Positions 8,494 to 18,626 are shown, counted from the stretch's first letter. The stretch is 64,000 nucleotides of DNA from an uncultured Clostridium sp. (GCA_900552135.1 URYN01000002.1:1-64000); one strand, 5' to 3'. Program-made: numbers and translations. The notes: generated by a model from the letters alone, not told the origin.

Positions 8494-11064
8494 TTATTTT
8501 GTTATCCATTTTATCAAGTCTAAGTTAGCTGAATCCAATACCATTTCGCTCTTAGGCATAACTCTGAATGTATATCCATAGTTTCCTCCAGTTGTAAGTT
8601 CAACTGTCGCTTCATACTCGTATTCTTTCTTTTCAGAATCTTCTCCAATCAATTTCATTGGAATTATTTCTATACCATCAACAACTCCATTTTCAGATAT
8701 TTGTCCATAATATACTTGTGCTTCAATCGAATCTTTAGAAATGTTTGGTAGATAAACTTTGCATCTTACTGTTATTTTATTTCCGGCATCGATTGTTATA
8801 TTATCCAAATTGCTCTTTTCTTGTTTTATTGTAATATCGATCCAATTTAAGAAAAGATTATCCTTCCATCCATCGAATTCTGCAACTGTTGATAAATCTG
8901 AATAGTATTTGTTATACAAATTGCATAATGGAATATAGAATTTGTTTGTGTAATCTATAAGCATTCTTGAAGTACTATATCTTCCTGAATTCGAAATGAT
9001 TGAATTCTTCATTATTTCCATCCATTTTTTAGATATTCCATTTTCATCTTTATCATAGAATGCAGGAATTATCTTGTTTTCAAGAGTCTGATAAATGCTT
9101 TCGCTATCAGCATTATCTTGTTCTTCATAAGAAGAGTATTCGGCATTTGTTCCTATAGTCCAGCCATTCTTTTGATTGTATCCTTCTGCCCACCAGCCAT
9201 CTAGTACACTAAAGTTAATTACACCATTAACAGCTGCTTTTTGGCCAGATGTTCCCGATGCTTCCATTGGTCTTCTTGGATTGTTTAACCATACATCTAC
9301 ACCACTTACTAAATATTTAGATAGTGAAATATTGTAATTTTCTAATAAGAATATCTTTCCTTTAAATTGTGGCTTCATAGATAGTTCGTGAATATATCTA
9401 ATTAAGTCTTTTCCTTGTGAATCTGATGGGTGTGCCTTTCCAGCAAATATTATTTGAACTGGTTTTCCTGCTTCATTTAGTATCTGTGTAATTCTTTCTA
9501 AGTCTTTAAATATCAGTGTAGCTCTCTTATATGTTGCAAATCTTCTAGAAAATCCTATAGTTAGTGCATTTGGATCTAGTTTTGAAGTAATATCTACAAT
9601 TTCGTTATAATGATAGCCTTCCCTCTTTAATCTTTCAGTTATATTTTCTTTTACTAGTTTTAATAGTTTAATTTTTCTTTCTTGATGAGCATTCCATAGT
9701 TCTTCATCTGGAATATCGGCTATTTTTAGCCATGTACTATCAGATTGAATGTCGTCCTGCCAATATGGTTTCAAATATCTATTGTATAATCTCTTCATAT
9801 TTGGTGCAAGCCAAGTGCATGTGTGAATACCATTTGTAACATAGTCGATTGGTGATTCATTTGGTGCTATATTAGGCCATACATCTGCAAATAGTTCTCT
9901 TGAAACGGCTCCATGAAGTTTGCTAACTCCATTCTTTTTTCCTGAGAACTTAAGTGCTAAAATTCCCATGTTGAATCCAACTTTAGAAATTTCTGCATTA
10001 GGAGCCATTCCTAATTTAAAGAAGTCTTCTTTAGTAATTGAATATCTATTCCAATAATCTTTAAAATATTGTTCAACCAATCCTAATGGGAATATATCAT
10101 TTCCTGCTGGTACCGGTGTGTGTGTTGTAAATACAGTTTTGCTTGATACGATATCTTTTGCAATTTCAAAGCTTACCTGTTTTTCTTTTATTATGTTTTT
10201 CATCAACTCAAGAATTAAGAATGCAGAATGTCCTTCGTTCATGTGATAAACTGTTGGATTTAAGCCCAACACTCTTAGTAAACTTGTTCCGGCCATTCCA
10301 AGAACAATTTCTTGCTGAATTCTTGTTTCTTGGTTTCCTCCATATAGAGTAGTTGTTATTTCCCTATATTCAGGAATGTTTGCATCTATATCAGAATCCA
10401 TCAAATATAATTTAACTCTTCCAACATTAATTTGCCAAACTTTTAAATATAATTTTTTCTTTGGCATATTTACATACACTAATAAATCTTTTCCATCCAT
10501 GTCTTTAACAGGATATACTGGCAAGGTGTCTAAATCGTTTTCTCTGTATTCTTCGATTTGTTGACCATATCCATTAATTTTTTGATGGAAGAAACCTTTT
10601 CTATATAACAAACCTACTGCAACTAATGGAATTCCTAAATCACTAGCAGATTTCAAGTGGTCTCCAGATAAAACTCCAAGTCCTCCTGAATAAATTGGAA
10701 GTATTTGGTCCAAACCATATTCTGCTGAGAAATATGCAATTAAATCATTTTTGTTGTCTGGATAATTTCTTTTGAACCAAGTGTTTTTACTATTCATATA
10801 GTCTTCAAAGTTATTAACAATCTTATCATAATCTCTTAAGAATTCTGGATTATTAGCAACATTTTCTAATTTTTCTTGTGATACAAGTTTCAAAAATTTC
10901 ACAGGATTTTTGCCAACTGTTTCCCATAAATCGCAATCTATTGTTTTAAATAATTTTAAAAAATCAGTATTCCATGTCCACCAAAGGTTGTCTGCCACTT
11001 TTGCAAGTTTATTAATTCTTTCTGGCAGTTGTGGCGTTACAGTTATTTTATTAAAAACATACAT
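8494..11064 (-). CDS. glgP: Alpha-glucan (glycogen) phosphorylase, archaeal/Thermotoga-type
   Basis: Releases glucose-1-phosphate from storage or dietary alpha-glucans using pyridoxal phosphate. At 856 residues, it has the N-terminal DUF3417-like segment (ITVTPQLPERINKLAKVADN, then LWWTWN). This places it in the short alpha-glucan phosphorylase branch of GT35 rather than the classical GlgP branch. The PLP lysine lies in GTSGQKAAVNG. The active-site segments YFSAEYGLDQILPIYSGGLG and MNEGHSAFLILELM are intact. The C-terminal ~90 residues are an extra beta-rich region typical of this branch. AGGAGG lies 7-8 bases before the ATG. No other glycogen genes are nearby. Confidence 0.92.
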   Translation of the reverse strand: MYVFNKITVTPQLPERINKLAKVADNLWWTWNTDFLKLFKTIDCDLWETVGKNPVKFLKLVSQEKLENVANNPEFLRDYDKIVNNFEDYMNSKNTWFKRNYPDNKNDLIAYFSAEYGLDQILPIYSGGLGVLSGDHLKSASDLGIPLVAVGLLYRKGFFHQKINGYGQQIEEYRENDLDTLPVYPVKDMDGKDLLVYVNMPKKKLYLKVWQINVGRVKLYLMDSDIDANIPEYREITTTLYGGNQETRIQQEIVLGMAGTSLLRVLGLNPTVYHMNEGHSAFLILELMKNIIKEKQVSFEIAKDIVSSKTVFTTHTPVPAGNDIFPLGLVEQYFKDYWNRYSITKEDFFKLGMAPNAEISKVGFNMGILALKFSGKKNGVSKLHGAVSRELFADVWPNIAPNESPIDYVTNGIHTCTWLAPNMKRLYNRYLKPYWQDDIQSDSTWLKIADIPDEELWNAHQERKIKLLKLVKENITERLKREGYHYNEIVDITSKLDPNALTIGFSRRFATYKRATLIFKDLERITQILNEAGKPVQIIFAGKAHPSDSQGKDLIRYIHELSMKPQFKGKIFLLENYNISLSKYLVSGVDVWLNNPRRPMEASGTSGQKAAVNGVINFSVLDGWWAEGYNQKNGWTIGTNAEYSSYEEQDNADSESIYQTLENKIIPAFYDKDENGISKKWMEIMKNSIISNSGRYSTSRMLIDYTNKFYIPLCNLYNKYYSDLSTVAEFDGWKDNLFLNWIDITIKQEKSNLDNITIDAGNKITVRCKVYLPNISKDSIEAQVYYGQISENGVVDGIEIIPMKLIGEDSEKKEYEYEATVELTTGGNYGYTFRVMPKSEMVLDSANLDLIKWITK

Positions 11065-11257
11065 TAAAAATTCCTCCTTCGTAACTTCTATGCCTTATAT
11101 TCAGGCTTTTCTCTTTTAGCTTTTCTTTTCATTTATAGTAGATTATAATTTTAATCTTAATTTTCATTTTCATCCTATATTATCTCTTAAGAAAAAAAAT
11201 TTTTCAAGAGGTTTTATTCATTTTATGTATGAAATTTTATTTTTTTCATCTTTCACC

Positions 11258-11293
11258 AATAAAAGCCCACCTTCAAAAAGGTAGACTTTTATT
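11258..11293 (-). terminator. Terminator after the HIT gene
   Basis: A 16-bp imperfect stem (arms 11258-11273 and 11278-11293, two mismatches) with a 4-base CAAA loop, 36 bases past the HIT stop codon. T-rich sequence follows on the minus strand. It probably ends the mtaB-alaS-HIT operon. Confidence 0.75.
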
Positions 11294-11329
11294 AAAAGTA
11301 TTTTATTAATATATATTTAATTATATTTT

Positions 11330-11674
11330 TTATATAATCTTTGGTCCCATTTTTCCACCTGCTAATATGTGGAAGTGTAAATGCATAACTTCTTGTCCTG
11401 CGTCTTTTCCGCAGTTATTTATAATTCTAAAACCGTCTTTATCAATTCCAAGTTGTCTTGCAATTTTGTTTATTGCTAAAAATATATCAGATGCAATCTC
11501 TTTATTTTCTTCATCTATTTCTAACACATTTTCAATATGTTTTTTTGGTATTACCAATACATGAATTGGTGCAGCAGGATTTATGTCCTTGAATGCTAAG
11601 ACTTTATCATCCTCATATACCTTTGTTGAAGGAATTTCCCCTTTAATAATTTTACAAAAAATACAATCTTCCAT
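11330..11674 (-). CDS. HIT-family nucleotide hydrolase (HINT-like)
   Basis: A 114-residue histidine-triad protein, predicted to hydrolyse AMP-linked substrates such as adenosine phosphoramidates. The triad HLHFHILAGG is near the C-terminus. The N-terminus DCIFCKIIKGEIPSTKVYED carries the usual CxxC of bacterial HINT. HINT proteins can hydrolyse aminoacyl-AMP, so its place downstream of alaS is suggestive, but the link is inference. AAGGAG lies 6 bases before the ATG. Confidence 0.92.
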   Translation of the reverse strand: MEDCIFCKIIKGEIPSTKVYEDDKVLAFKDINPAAPIHVLVIPKKHIENVLEIDEENKEIASDIFLAINKIARQLGIDKDGFRIINNCGKDAGQEVMHLHFHILAGGKMGPKII

Positions 11675-11688
11675 ACTCTTCTCCTTTT

Positions 11689-11723
11689 TCGCCCAATAGG
11701 GACGCCCCTTTGGGGGCGATTTT
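11689..11723. repeat. Intergenic TCGCCC...GGGCGA hairpin element, copy 1
   Basis: A G+C-rich palindromic element (TCGCCCAATAGGGACGCCCC, then TTTGGGGGCGATTTT) between alaS and the HIT gene. It resembles the element at 23627-23667 downstream of rpoD in sequence and orientation. It can fold as a terminator or attenuator within the alaS-HIT transcript. Confidence 0.6.
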
Positions 11724-11736
11724 CAATCTTTTTTCT

Positions 11737-13506
11737 TTATTCAAGTATTGCTTTAATTCTTCTTACTCCAGCTGAACTTGCTTCTTCTTTCTTTATTTTG
11801 AAATGTCCTAATTCTGAAGTATTCTTTACATGAGGGCCTCCGCATAGTTCTTTTGATACTGTTTCTTTATCGTTTCCAATTGAATAAACAGTGACTATGT
11901 CTGGATATTTTTCTATGAACATGCACTCTGCTCCTGATTTTATTGCGTCGTCTTTCTTCATTTCTTCGCATTTTACATCTAAGCCTTGTGCTATCCACTC
12001 GTTTATTAAGTCTTCTACTTTTTTCTTCTCATCGTCTGTAAGTTTGTGGTCACAGCTGAAGTCAAATCTCATTCTTTCTGGTGTTATGTTTGATCCTTTT
12101 TGATGTACATCTTTTCCAAGTATTACTTTTAATGCTGCATTTAATAAGTGTGTAGCTGTGTGGTATCTTACTTCTTGTTCACCTGTTCCAGCAAGTCCAC
12201 CCTTGAATTTTTGCTCACTACCCATTCTAGATTTTTCTTGGTGCTCTTTGAATAGTTTGTCAAATTCTGTTGTGTCTACTTTTAATCCTGCTTCCCTTGC
12301 TAAATCTTGAGTAACCTCTGGTGGGAATCCATAAGTTTCGTATAGAGTAAATAAGTCTTGTCCTGAAATTGTGTCTTTTCCATCATTTTTCATTCTATTT
12401 ACTATCTTGTTAAATTCTCTTTCTCCACGCTCAAGAGTCTTCTCGAACTTGTCTTTTTCTTCTATTATTACACTCTTAATTTTATCACTGTTTTGATGTA
12501 GCTCAGGATACATTTCTTTCAAAGTATCTATATTTAAATCGATTAATTCTCCTAATTCATTTAGATTGATTTGTAGTTTTCTTAGATGTCTTACCATTCT
12601 ACGAATTAATCTTCTTAAAATATATCCTCTATCAACATTGCTTGGAAGTCCACCATCTTGAATTATCATCATGCTAGCACGTAAGTGTTCTGCAACAATT
12701 CTTCTGCTCTCTATGCTATCATTTTCTCCGGCTAATTCTTGTAATTTATCCATTACTGGTTTGAATAATTCTGTATCAAATGGAGTTTCTTTGCCTTGTA
12801 ATAGCATTGCCATTCTCTCTAGTCCAAGTCCTGTATCAACATTGTGTTGTTTTAATTTTGTGTATTTTCCGTCCTTCGTCTTGAAGAATTCCATAAATAC
12901 GTTATTCCAAATTTCAACATATTTACCACATCCACAAGATGGGTTACAATTTTCTGAACATTTTGGCTTTCCTGTATCATAGAACATTTCTGTATCTGGT
13001 CCACAAGGTCCTTCTTCTCCGGCAATCCACCAGTTATCATCTTTTCCAAAATAATAAATTCTATCTTCTGGAATTCCTGCTTTTCTCCAACAAGAAGCTG
13101 TAACTTCGTCTCTTTGGCAGTCTTCGTCTCCTGCAAAGCATGTTACAGATAATTTTTCTACTGGTATTCCTAGTTCTTTTGTTAAGAACTCGAAACTCAT
13201 TGCTATTGATTCTTCTTTGAAATAATCTCCTAGAGACCAGTTTCCAAGCATTTCAAAATATGTTAAATGTCTGTTATCTCCAACTTCATCAATATCGTTT
13301 GTACGTAAACATTTTTGGAAATCTGTTAAACGTGTTCCCTCTGGGTGCTTCTCTCCTAATAAATATGGTACTAATGGTTGCATTCCAGCCGTTGTGAATA
13401 ATACAGATGGATCATTCTCTGGTATTAATGGAGCACTTGGAATTACAGCATGTCCATGTCTCTTGAAAAATTCTAAATATTTATTTCTTATTTCTATAGC
13501 TTTCAT
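11737..13506 (-). CDS. alaS: Alanyl-tRNA synthetase, short form lacking the C-Ala domain
   Basis: Charges tRNA-Ala. It has the full class II catalytic domain from the N-terminus (MKAIEIRNKYLEFFKRHGHA), the tRNA-recognition middle domain, and an editing domain with the zinc-type motifs HTATHLL and CGGPHV. The protein stops right after SSAGVRRIKAILE. Typical bacterial AlaRS is about 870 residues and continues through a coiled linker and a C-terminal DHHA1/C-Ala domain, absent here. The sequence after the stop is a hairpin element followed by the HIT gene, so this is not a simple frameshift. The start codon overlaps the mtaB stop (ATGA), implying translational coupling. Confidence 0.93.
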   Translation of the reverse strand: MKAIEIRNKYLEFFKRHGHAVIPSAPLIPENDPSVLFTTAGMQPLVPYLLGEKHPEGTRLTDFQKCLRTNDIDEVGDNRHLTYFEMLGNWSLGDYFKEESIAMSFEFLTKELGIPVEKLSVTCFAGDEDCQRDEVTASCWRKAGIPEDRIYYFGKDDNWWIAGEEGPCGPDTEMFYDTGKPKCSENCNPSCGCGKYVEIWNNVFMEFFKTKDGKYTKLKQHNVDTGLGLERMAMLLQGKETPFDTELFKPVMDKLQELAGENDSIESRRIVAEHLRASMMIIQDGGLPSNVDRGYILRRLIRRMVRHLRKLQINLNELGELIDLNIDTLKEMYPELHQNSDKIKSVIIEEKDKFEKTLERGEREFNKIVNRMKNDGKDTISGQDLFTLYETYGFPPEVTQDLAREAGLKVDTTEFDKLFKEHQEKSRMGSEQKFKGGLAGTGEQEVRYHTATHLLNAALKVILGKDVHQKGSNITPERMRFDFSCDHKLTDDEKKKVEDLINEWIAQGLDVKCEEMKKDDAIKSGAECMFIEKYPDIVTVYSIGNDKETVSKELCGGPHVKNTSELGHFKIKKEEASSAGVRRIKAILE

Positions 13507-14853
13507 TTTATATCCTCTCTTCCTATCAATTCAATTTTCTCTTCATCATTTTTTTCTATTGTTACATCAATAATATTATTTACAAATTTTGAAATTTCAT
13601 CTTCTTTTCCTGGCACTTTTATCATCATATAATTTGTTGTGTGTCCTTTAAAATATCCATCTTCAAATTCTTCAAATAATACTTTTACATTCTTTCCAAT
13701 ATGTGAATTATTGTATTCATTCTCATATTTATTTGATAATTCAATTAATTTATTGCTTCTTTCTTCCTTAATGTTTCCATCTACCTGGTTAGGCATCTTT
13801 TCTGCCGGAGTTCCTCTTCTCTTTGAGTATTTGAATACATGCAATTTATAAAACTTTATATCTTTTAAAAATTGATATGTTTTTTCAAATTCTTCCTCAG
13901 TTTCTCCTGGGAATCCAACAATTACATCTGTTGTAAAATTCACATTTGGATAATATTTTCTTAATAAGTCAACCGCTTCTTTATATCTTTCTGTGGTGTA
14001 TTTTCTATTCATTCTCTTTAAAGTTTCATTACAGCCACTTTGAAGTGATAAATGAAAATGGTCGCATATTTTTTCAAGTTTTACAAGTCTTTTTACAAAC
14101 TCTTCATCTATTATTGTTGGTTCTAGTGAACTAAGTCTAATTCTTTGAATTCCTTCAATTTTATTAATGGCTTCCAATAGGTCAATTAATCTAATTTTCT
14201 TTTCTTGCAAGCCATCAAAATCTTTTCCATAAGACGCGACATGTATACCTGTTATCACAACTTCCTTTATTCCTGTTTTCGCTATCTTAGTAATTTCAGA
14301 TACAACACTTTCTATTTTTCTACTTCTTATTCTGCCTCTCGCATAAGGAATTGCACAATATGTGCAGAACATATTACAGCCATCTTGCACCTTAACTACT
14401 GCCCTATTTTTTTCTGTATATGTTACATCTCCAAAGTCTAAAAATTCTTTTTGATTAGAAACATCTTCTACATTTTCGAGTTTCTTTTTTCCTGCCTTAG
14501 AAATCTCTGCCATGTACTTTTCAACTATTTCAACAATATTATTTTTCTCATTAATTCCTAATATTATATCAATCTCTTGAATTTCTTCTAATTCTTTTTT
14601 CGCGACTTGTGCATAACAACCACACACAACAAGAATAGCTTCATTATTTATTTCTTTTACACGTCTTAACATTTGTCTAGATTTTCTCTCCGCAACATTT
14701 GTTACCGTACATGTATTAACAACATAAATATCCGCTTTCTCGTTGTTTTTTACAGTAGTATATCCACAATTTATAAACTGTTGTTCCATTGCATTAGTTT
14801 CATATTGATTAACTTTACAACCGTAATGTATAAAATGCTACTTTTTTTGCCAT
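13503..14853 (-). pseudogene. mtaB: tRNA-t6A methylthiotransferase MtaB, frameshifted near its start
   Basis: A radical-SAM enzyme that converts t6A to ms2t6A at tRNA position 37. The radical-SAM motif CNMFCTYCAIPYARGRIRSR, the MTTase motifs NTCTVT and CGCYAQ, and a C-terminal TRAM region are present. The uninterrupted frame begins only at MEQQFINCGYTT (14789). Upstream, AAGGTG and ATG 14853 open with MAKKVAFYTL. The frame then breaks at TTACGGTTGTAAAG, where removing one base near 14823 restores TLGCKVNQYETNAMEQQF. The lost segment contains the first cluster-binding cysteine, so a protein starting at 14789 should be inactive. Sequencing error and true mutation cannot be separated here. It overlaps alaS by four bases. 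Confidence 0.85.
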
Positions 14854-14929
14854 TAATGTTTCACCTTTTCTAAAATTTAAATAACTTTCAATATTATACT
14901 ACATTTCAAGGCATTTTGCAATTTATATA

Positions 14930-15259
14930 TTAATATTCTTCATCTTCTACAATAAGTTTTGCAATTTTATAAATAAGTTTCATTTTTTCTTGTGGACAAT
15001 TGTTTAAAAGTTCTTCAAATTCTTCATGTAAGAACAAACCATCAGCATTAGACACACCATTTAGAATTTCTCCCTCAGATATTCCCAAAATAGCGCAAAA
15101 TTCGCTTAATCTCTTTAAATTTATGTGCGTGCTTCCTCTTTCAACTCTACTAATAAAAGCAACTGATAATCCGGTTTTTTCGGCAAGTTCTTGTTGTGTT
15201 AATCCTTTATCTGCACGTGCTCTTCTAAGTCTTAATCCTATAACATTATAATCTAGCAT
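14930..15259 (-). CDS. XRE-family helix-turn-helix regulator
   Basis: A 109-residue protein with an N-terminal XRE/Cro-type HTH (TQQELAEKTGLSVAFISRVE, about residues 21-40). A short acidic helical C-terminus follows. ATG 15259 is preferred over the GTG at 15268 because GAGGTGG is the ribosome binding site. It is divergent from pflB across a 326-base gap. A role in controlling itself or pflB is plausible from position only; no clear operator pair was recognised. Confidence 0.85.
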   Translation of the reverse strand: MLDYNVIGLRLRRARADKGLTQQELAEKTGLSVAFISRVERGSTHINLKRLSEFCAILGISEGEILNGVSNADGLFLHEEFEELLNNCPQEKMKLIYKIAKLIVEDEEY

Positions 15260-15585
15260 AAACTCCACCTCTTCGCCATTTTTAATATTAAAAATATATC
15301 ACTAATAGCTAAATGTTTACAGAAACTATCAAGTAAAGGTATTTTTATTATTTTACTCATAGGTAAATTATATTGCCTTAAATTTCATCAATTTAACTTA
15401 TTGTTTTTATTATAAAATTCTTTAAATTTTCAAATTAATTTTACAAAATTTTCATTGATTAAAATTTTCTACTATGCTAATATTATTAATAGATATTTTA
15501 TAAATTAGAAATCACAGCAATTCAAGTTTGACAAATTCTAATAAAAATTCTAATTTATTCATATTATTATTTAGGAGGTATATTT
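15260..15585. promoter_or_regulatory. Divergent XRE/pflB intergenic region with pflB promoter
   Basis: A 326-base AT-rich gap. TTGACA (15528-15533) and TAATTT (15551-15556) with a 17-base spacer form a probable sigma-A promoter for pflB. AGGAGG lies before the ATG at 15586. Several short A/T-rich near-repeats (AATTCTAAT-like) occur just upstream. I see no riboswitch. Confidence 0.65.
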
Positions 15586-17817
15586 ATGGAATTTAAACAA
15601 TGGGAAAATTTCAATCGTGGAGAATGGTCAACAGAAATCGATGTTAGAGACTTTATTCAAAAAAATTACACACCTTATGATGGTGATGAAAGTTTTCTAA
15701 AGCCTGCAACAGAAAGAACTAACAAGCTTTGGGATAAAGTTTTAAAATTATATGAAAAAGAAAAGGAAAACGGTGTTTTAGATGTAGATACAAAGACTCC
15801 ATCTGGAGTAAATAGATATGAAGCCGGCTATTTAGACAAAGATTTAGAAGAAATTGTTGGTTTTCAAACAGACGCTCCTTTAAAAAGAGCAATAATGCCA
15901 AATGGTGGTATTAGAATAGTTGAAAAATCTTGTGAATCTTATGGCTATAAAGTTGATGATGAAATAGAATATATCTATCACAATCTAAGAAAAACACATA
16001 ACGACGGTGTTTTTGAGGTTTACACACCAGACATTAGAAGAGCTAGATCTCATCATCTACTTACAGGTTTACCTGATGGATACGGCCGTGGTCGTATAAT
16101 CGGAGACTACAGAAGAGTTCCTCTTTATGGTGTTGATGTTTTAATCGCGGAGAAAAAAGATGAACTTGATATTTTAGATGTTGACGAATTTACAGAGCAC
16201 GTTGTTCGTGATAGAGAAGAAATTGCAGATCAAATAAACGCATTAGAAGACTTAAAGAAAATGGCTGCAAAATATGGATTCGACATTTCTATTCCAGCTT
16301 CAAATTCTAAAGAAGCTGTTCAATGGTTATACTTTGCATATTTAGGAGCTGTAAAAGATCAAAACGGAGCTGCTATGTCTCTTGGAAGAACTTCTACTTT
16401 CTTAGACATCTATTTTGAAAGAGATTTAAAAGCAGGATTAATAACTGAGGAAGAAGTTCAAGAGCTTATGGACCAATTTGTTATGAAACTTAGAATGGTT
16501 CGTTTCTTAAGAGCTCCTGAATACAATGAACTATTCTCTGGTGACCCAGTCTGGGTAACAGAAAGTATTGGTGGTATGGGCGTTGATGGAAGAACTATGG
16601 TTACAAAAAACTCATTCAGAGTTCTTCATACACTTGAAAATCTTGGAGCTGCACCAGAGCCAAACTTAACAGTATTATGGTCAAAAAATCTTCCAAAAGC
16701 TTTCAAAGATTACTGTGCAAAAATCTCAATAAACACATCTTCTATTCAATATGAAAATGACGATTTAATGAGAACAACTTTAGGTGACGATTATGGAATT
16801 GCTTGCTGTGTTTCTGCAATGAAGATTGGTAAACAAATGCAATTCTTCGGAGCAAGAGCTAACCTTGCAAAAGCTCTACTTTATGCTATAAATGGTGGTA
16901 AAGATGAAAACACTGGAAAACAAGTTACACCAATGTTTGCACCAATCACATCAGAATATTTAGACTATGATGAAGTAATGGCAAAATATGATCAAATGCT
17001 TGATTATGTTGCAAAAATTTACATGAAATCTTTAAATGCTATTCACTACATGCATGACAAATATTCTTATGAAGCATTAGAATTTGCATTACATGACAGA
17101 AATATAATCCGTACAATGGCTTGCGGTATTGCTGGTTTATCAGTTGCAGTTGATTCATTATCTGCAATCAAATACGCAAAAGTTAAAGTTATAAGAGATG
17201 AAAATGGTCTTGCAACAGATTATGAAGTTGAAGGCGACTTCCCTAAATACGGAAATGATGACGATAGAGTCGATGAAATAGCCGTAAACCTTGTAAAATC
17301 ATTTATGAAGAAACTTGAAGGACATTATTCATACAGAGGTGCAAAGCCTACACAATCAATTCTTACTATAACTTCAAATGTTGTATATGGAAAAGCAACA
17401 GGAAACACTCCAGACGGAAGACGTGCTGGTGCTCCATTCGGACCTGGTGCAAACCCACTTCATGGAAGAGATTCATCTGGAGCCCTTGCAGTTATGAACA
17501 CTATTGCAAAACTTCCTTATGAGTATTCAGAAGACGGAATATCTTTCACCTTCTCGATTACTCCAGGAACACTTGGAAAGGATTCAGAAACAAAAGTAAA
17601 CAATCTAGTAAGCATGTTAGATGGATACTTTATGCAATCAGGACATCATATCAACGTAAACGTATTTGATAGAGCTCTACTATTAGATGCAATGGATCAT
17701 CCAGAGAAATATCCTCAACTTACAATTCGTGTTTCAGGATATGCTGTAAACTTTGTAAAATTAACAAGAGAACAACAATTAGACGTTGTAAACAGAACAA
17801 TTCATGAAAGAATTTAG
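15586..17817 (+). CDS. pflB: Pyruvate formate-lyase (formate C-acetyltransferase)
   Basis: A glycyl-radical enzyme that splits pyruvate to acetyl-CoA and formate in anaerobic fermentation. At 743 residues it is full length. The adjacent active-site cysteines are in IACCVSAMKIG (about residue 406-407). The glycyl radical loop IRVSGYAVNF lies close to the C-terminus. AGGAGG lies 7 bases before the ATG. The activating enzyme pflA follows by 30 bases. Being the first plus-strand gene after a long minus-strand run, it has its own strong promoter. Confidence 0.97.
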   Translation: MEFKQWENFNRGEWSTEIDVRDFIQKNYTPYDGDESFLKPATERTNKLWDKVLKLYEKEKENGVLDVDTKTPSGVNRYEAGYLDKDLEEIVGFQTDAPLKRAIMPNGGIRIVEKSCESYGYKVDDEIEYIYHNLRKTHNDGVFEVYTPDIRRARSHHLLTGLPDGYGRGRIIGDYRRVPLYGVDVLIAEKKDELDILDVDEFTEHVVRDREEIADQINALEDLKKMAAKYGFDISIPASNSKEAVQWLYFAYLGAVKDQNGAAMSLGRTSTFLDIYFERDLKAGLITEEEVQELMDQFVMKLRMVRFLRAPEYNELFSGDPVWVTESIGGMGVDGRTMVTKNSFRVLHTLENLGAAPEPNLTVLWSKNLPKAFKDYCAKISINTSSIQYENDDLMRTTLGDDYGIACCVSAMKIGKQMQFFGARANLAKALLYAINGGKDENTGKQVTPMFAPITSEYLDYDEVMAKYDQMLDYVAKIYMKSLNAIHYMHDKYSYEALEFALHDRNIIRTMACGIAGLSVAVDSLSAIKYAKVKVIRDENGLATDYEVEGDFPKYGNDDDRVDEIAVNLVKSFMKKLEGHYSYRGAKPTQSILTITSNVVYGKATGNTPDGRRAGAPFGPGANPLHGRDSSGALAVMNTIAKLPYEYSEDGISFTFSITPGTLGKDSETKVNNLVSMLDGYFMQSGHHINVNVFDRALLLDAMDHPEKYPQLTIRVSGYAVNFVKLTREQQLDVVNRTIHERI

Positions 17818-17847
17818 TTTTCTTAGAAAGGAATACAATCTGTAATT

Positions 17848-18591
17848 ATGGAAGATAATAATACCCAAGATGTTTTAAACATTACCTGCCCTATTCACTC
17901 TTTTGAAACATTTGGTGCAGTTGACGGTCCAGGAATAAGATTTGTAATTTTCACTCAAGGCTGTAACTTAAAATGTAAATACTGTCAAAATAGGGATACC
18001 TGGTGTCATCAAGGCGGAACAAAATATACAGTAAAAGAAATTTTAGACAAAATAGAAAGATATAAAAACTATATAATCCCATCAGGCGGTGGAGTTACTG
18101 TAAGTGGTGGCGAGCCATTACTTCACTTAGACTTTTTAATAGCCTTATTTACAGAATTAAAGAAACTAGGCTATCACACTGCAATAGATACTTCTGGTGT
18201 ATTTTATTTAACTCCAAAAATAAAAGAAATAATAAATCTTACAGATTTATTCCTTTTAGATATAAAATGTATTAATGATAAAATTTGCCGTGATTTAACA
18301 GGAGTATCAAACGAAAAAGAACTAGAATTTGCTCAATATTTAAGCAGTATCGGAAAACACATGTGGATTAGACAAGTGTTAGTTCCTGGATACACGGACA
18401 AAGAAGAAGATTTGAAAAAATTAAAAGAATTCCTTTCAACTTTAAAAACAGTTGATAAGGTAGAAATACTTCCATATCATGACATGGGGAAATTTAAATG
18501 GATAAATCTTGGAGTCACATATCCTCTTGAAGGCGTGCGCACAGCCAATGAACAAGATGTGGAAAGAGCAAAAACGATATTAGGAATTTAA
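17848..18591 (+). CDS. pflA: Pyruvate formate-lyase activating enzyme
   Basis: A radical-SAM enzyme that installs the glycyl radical on PflB. The motif CNLKCKYCQN (CxxxCxxC) lies near residue 39. The N-terminal HSFETFGAVDGPGIRFVIFT is diagnostic for PflA. At 247 residues it is the normal size. The nearest Shine-Dalgarno (AAAGGA) is about 14 bases from the ATG, longer than usual, which may lower its level relative to PflB. An intrinsic terminator overlaps its stop codon. Confidence 0.96.
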   Translation: MEDNNTQDVLNITCPIHSFETFGAVDGPGIRFVIFTQGCNLKCKYCQNRDTWCHQGGTKYTVKEILDKIERYKNYIIPSGGGVTVSGGEPLLHLDFLIALFTELKKLGYHTAIDTSGVFYLTPKIKEIINLTDLFLLDIKCINDKICRDLTGVSNEKELEFAQYLSSIGKHMWIRQVLVPGYTDKEEDLKKLKEFLSTLKTVDKVEILPYHDMGKFKWINLGVTYPLEGVRTANEQDVERAKTILGI

Positions 18592-18610
18592 ATTCCTAAT
18601 ATCGTTTTTT
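18571..18610 (+). terminator. pflBA terminator overlapping the pflA stop
   Basis: A near-perfect palindrome, ACGATATTAGGAATTT/AAATTCCTAATATCGT, followed by seven T on the plus strand. The left arm is the end of the pflA coding sequence. It could also act for the convergent metal exporter gene. Confidence 0.9.
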
Positions 18611-18626
18611 TCTCTATACTTCTAAT

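Noticed and set aside
11689..11737. Frameshift as the reason alaS is short
   Set aside because: No C-Ala-like sequence continues in any frame; a hairpin and the HIT gene follow at once.
12852..13136. 94-codon minus-strand frame within alaS
   Set aside because: It overlaps the conserved alaS frame, whose motifs are intact.
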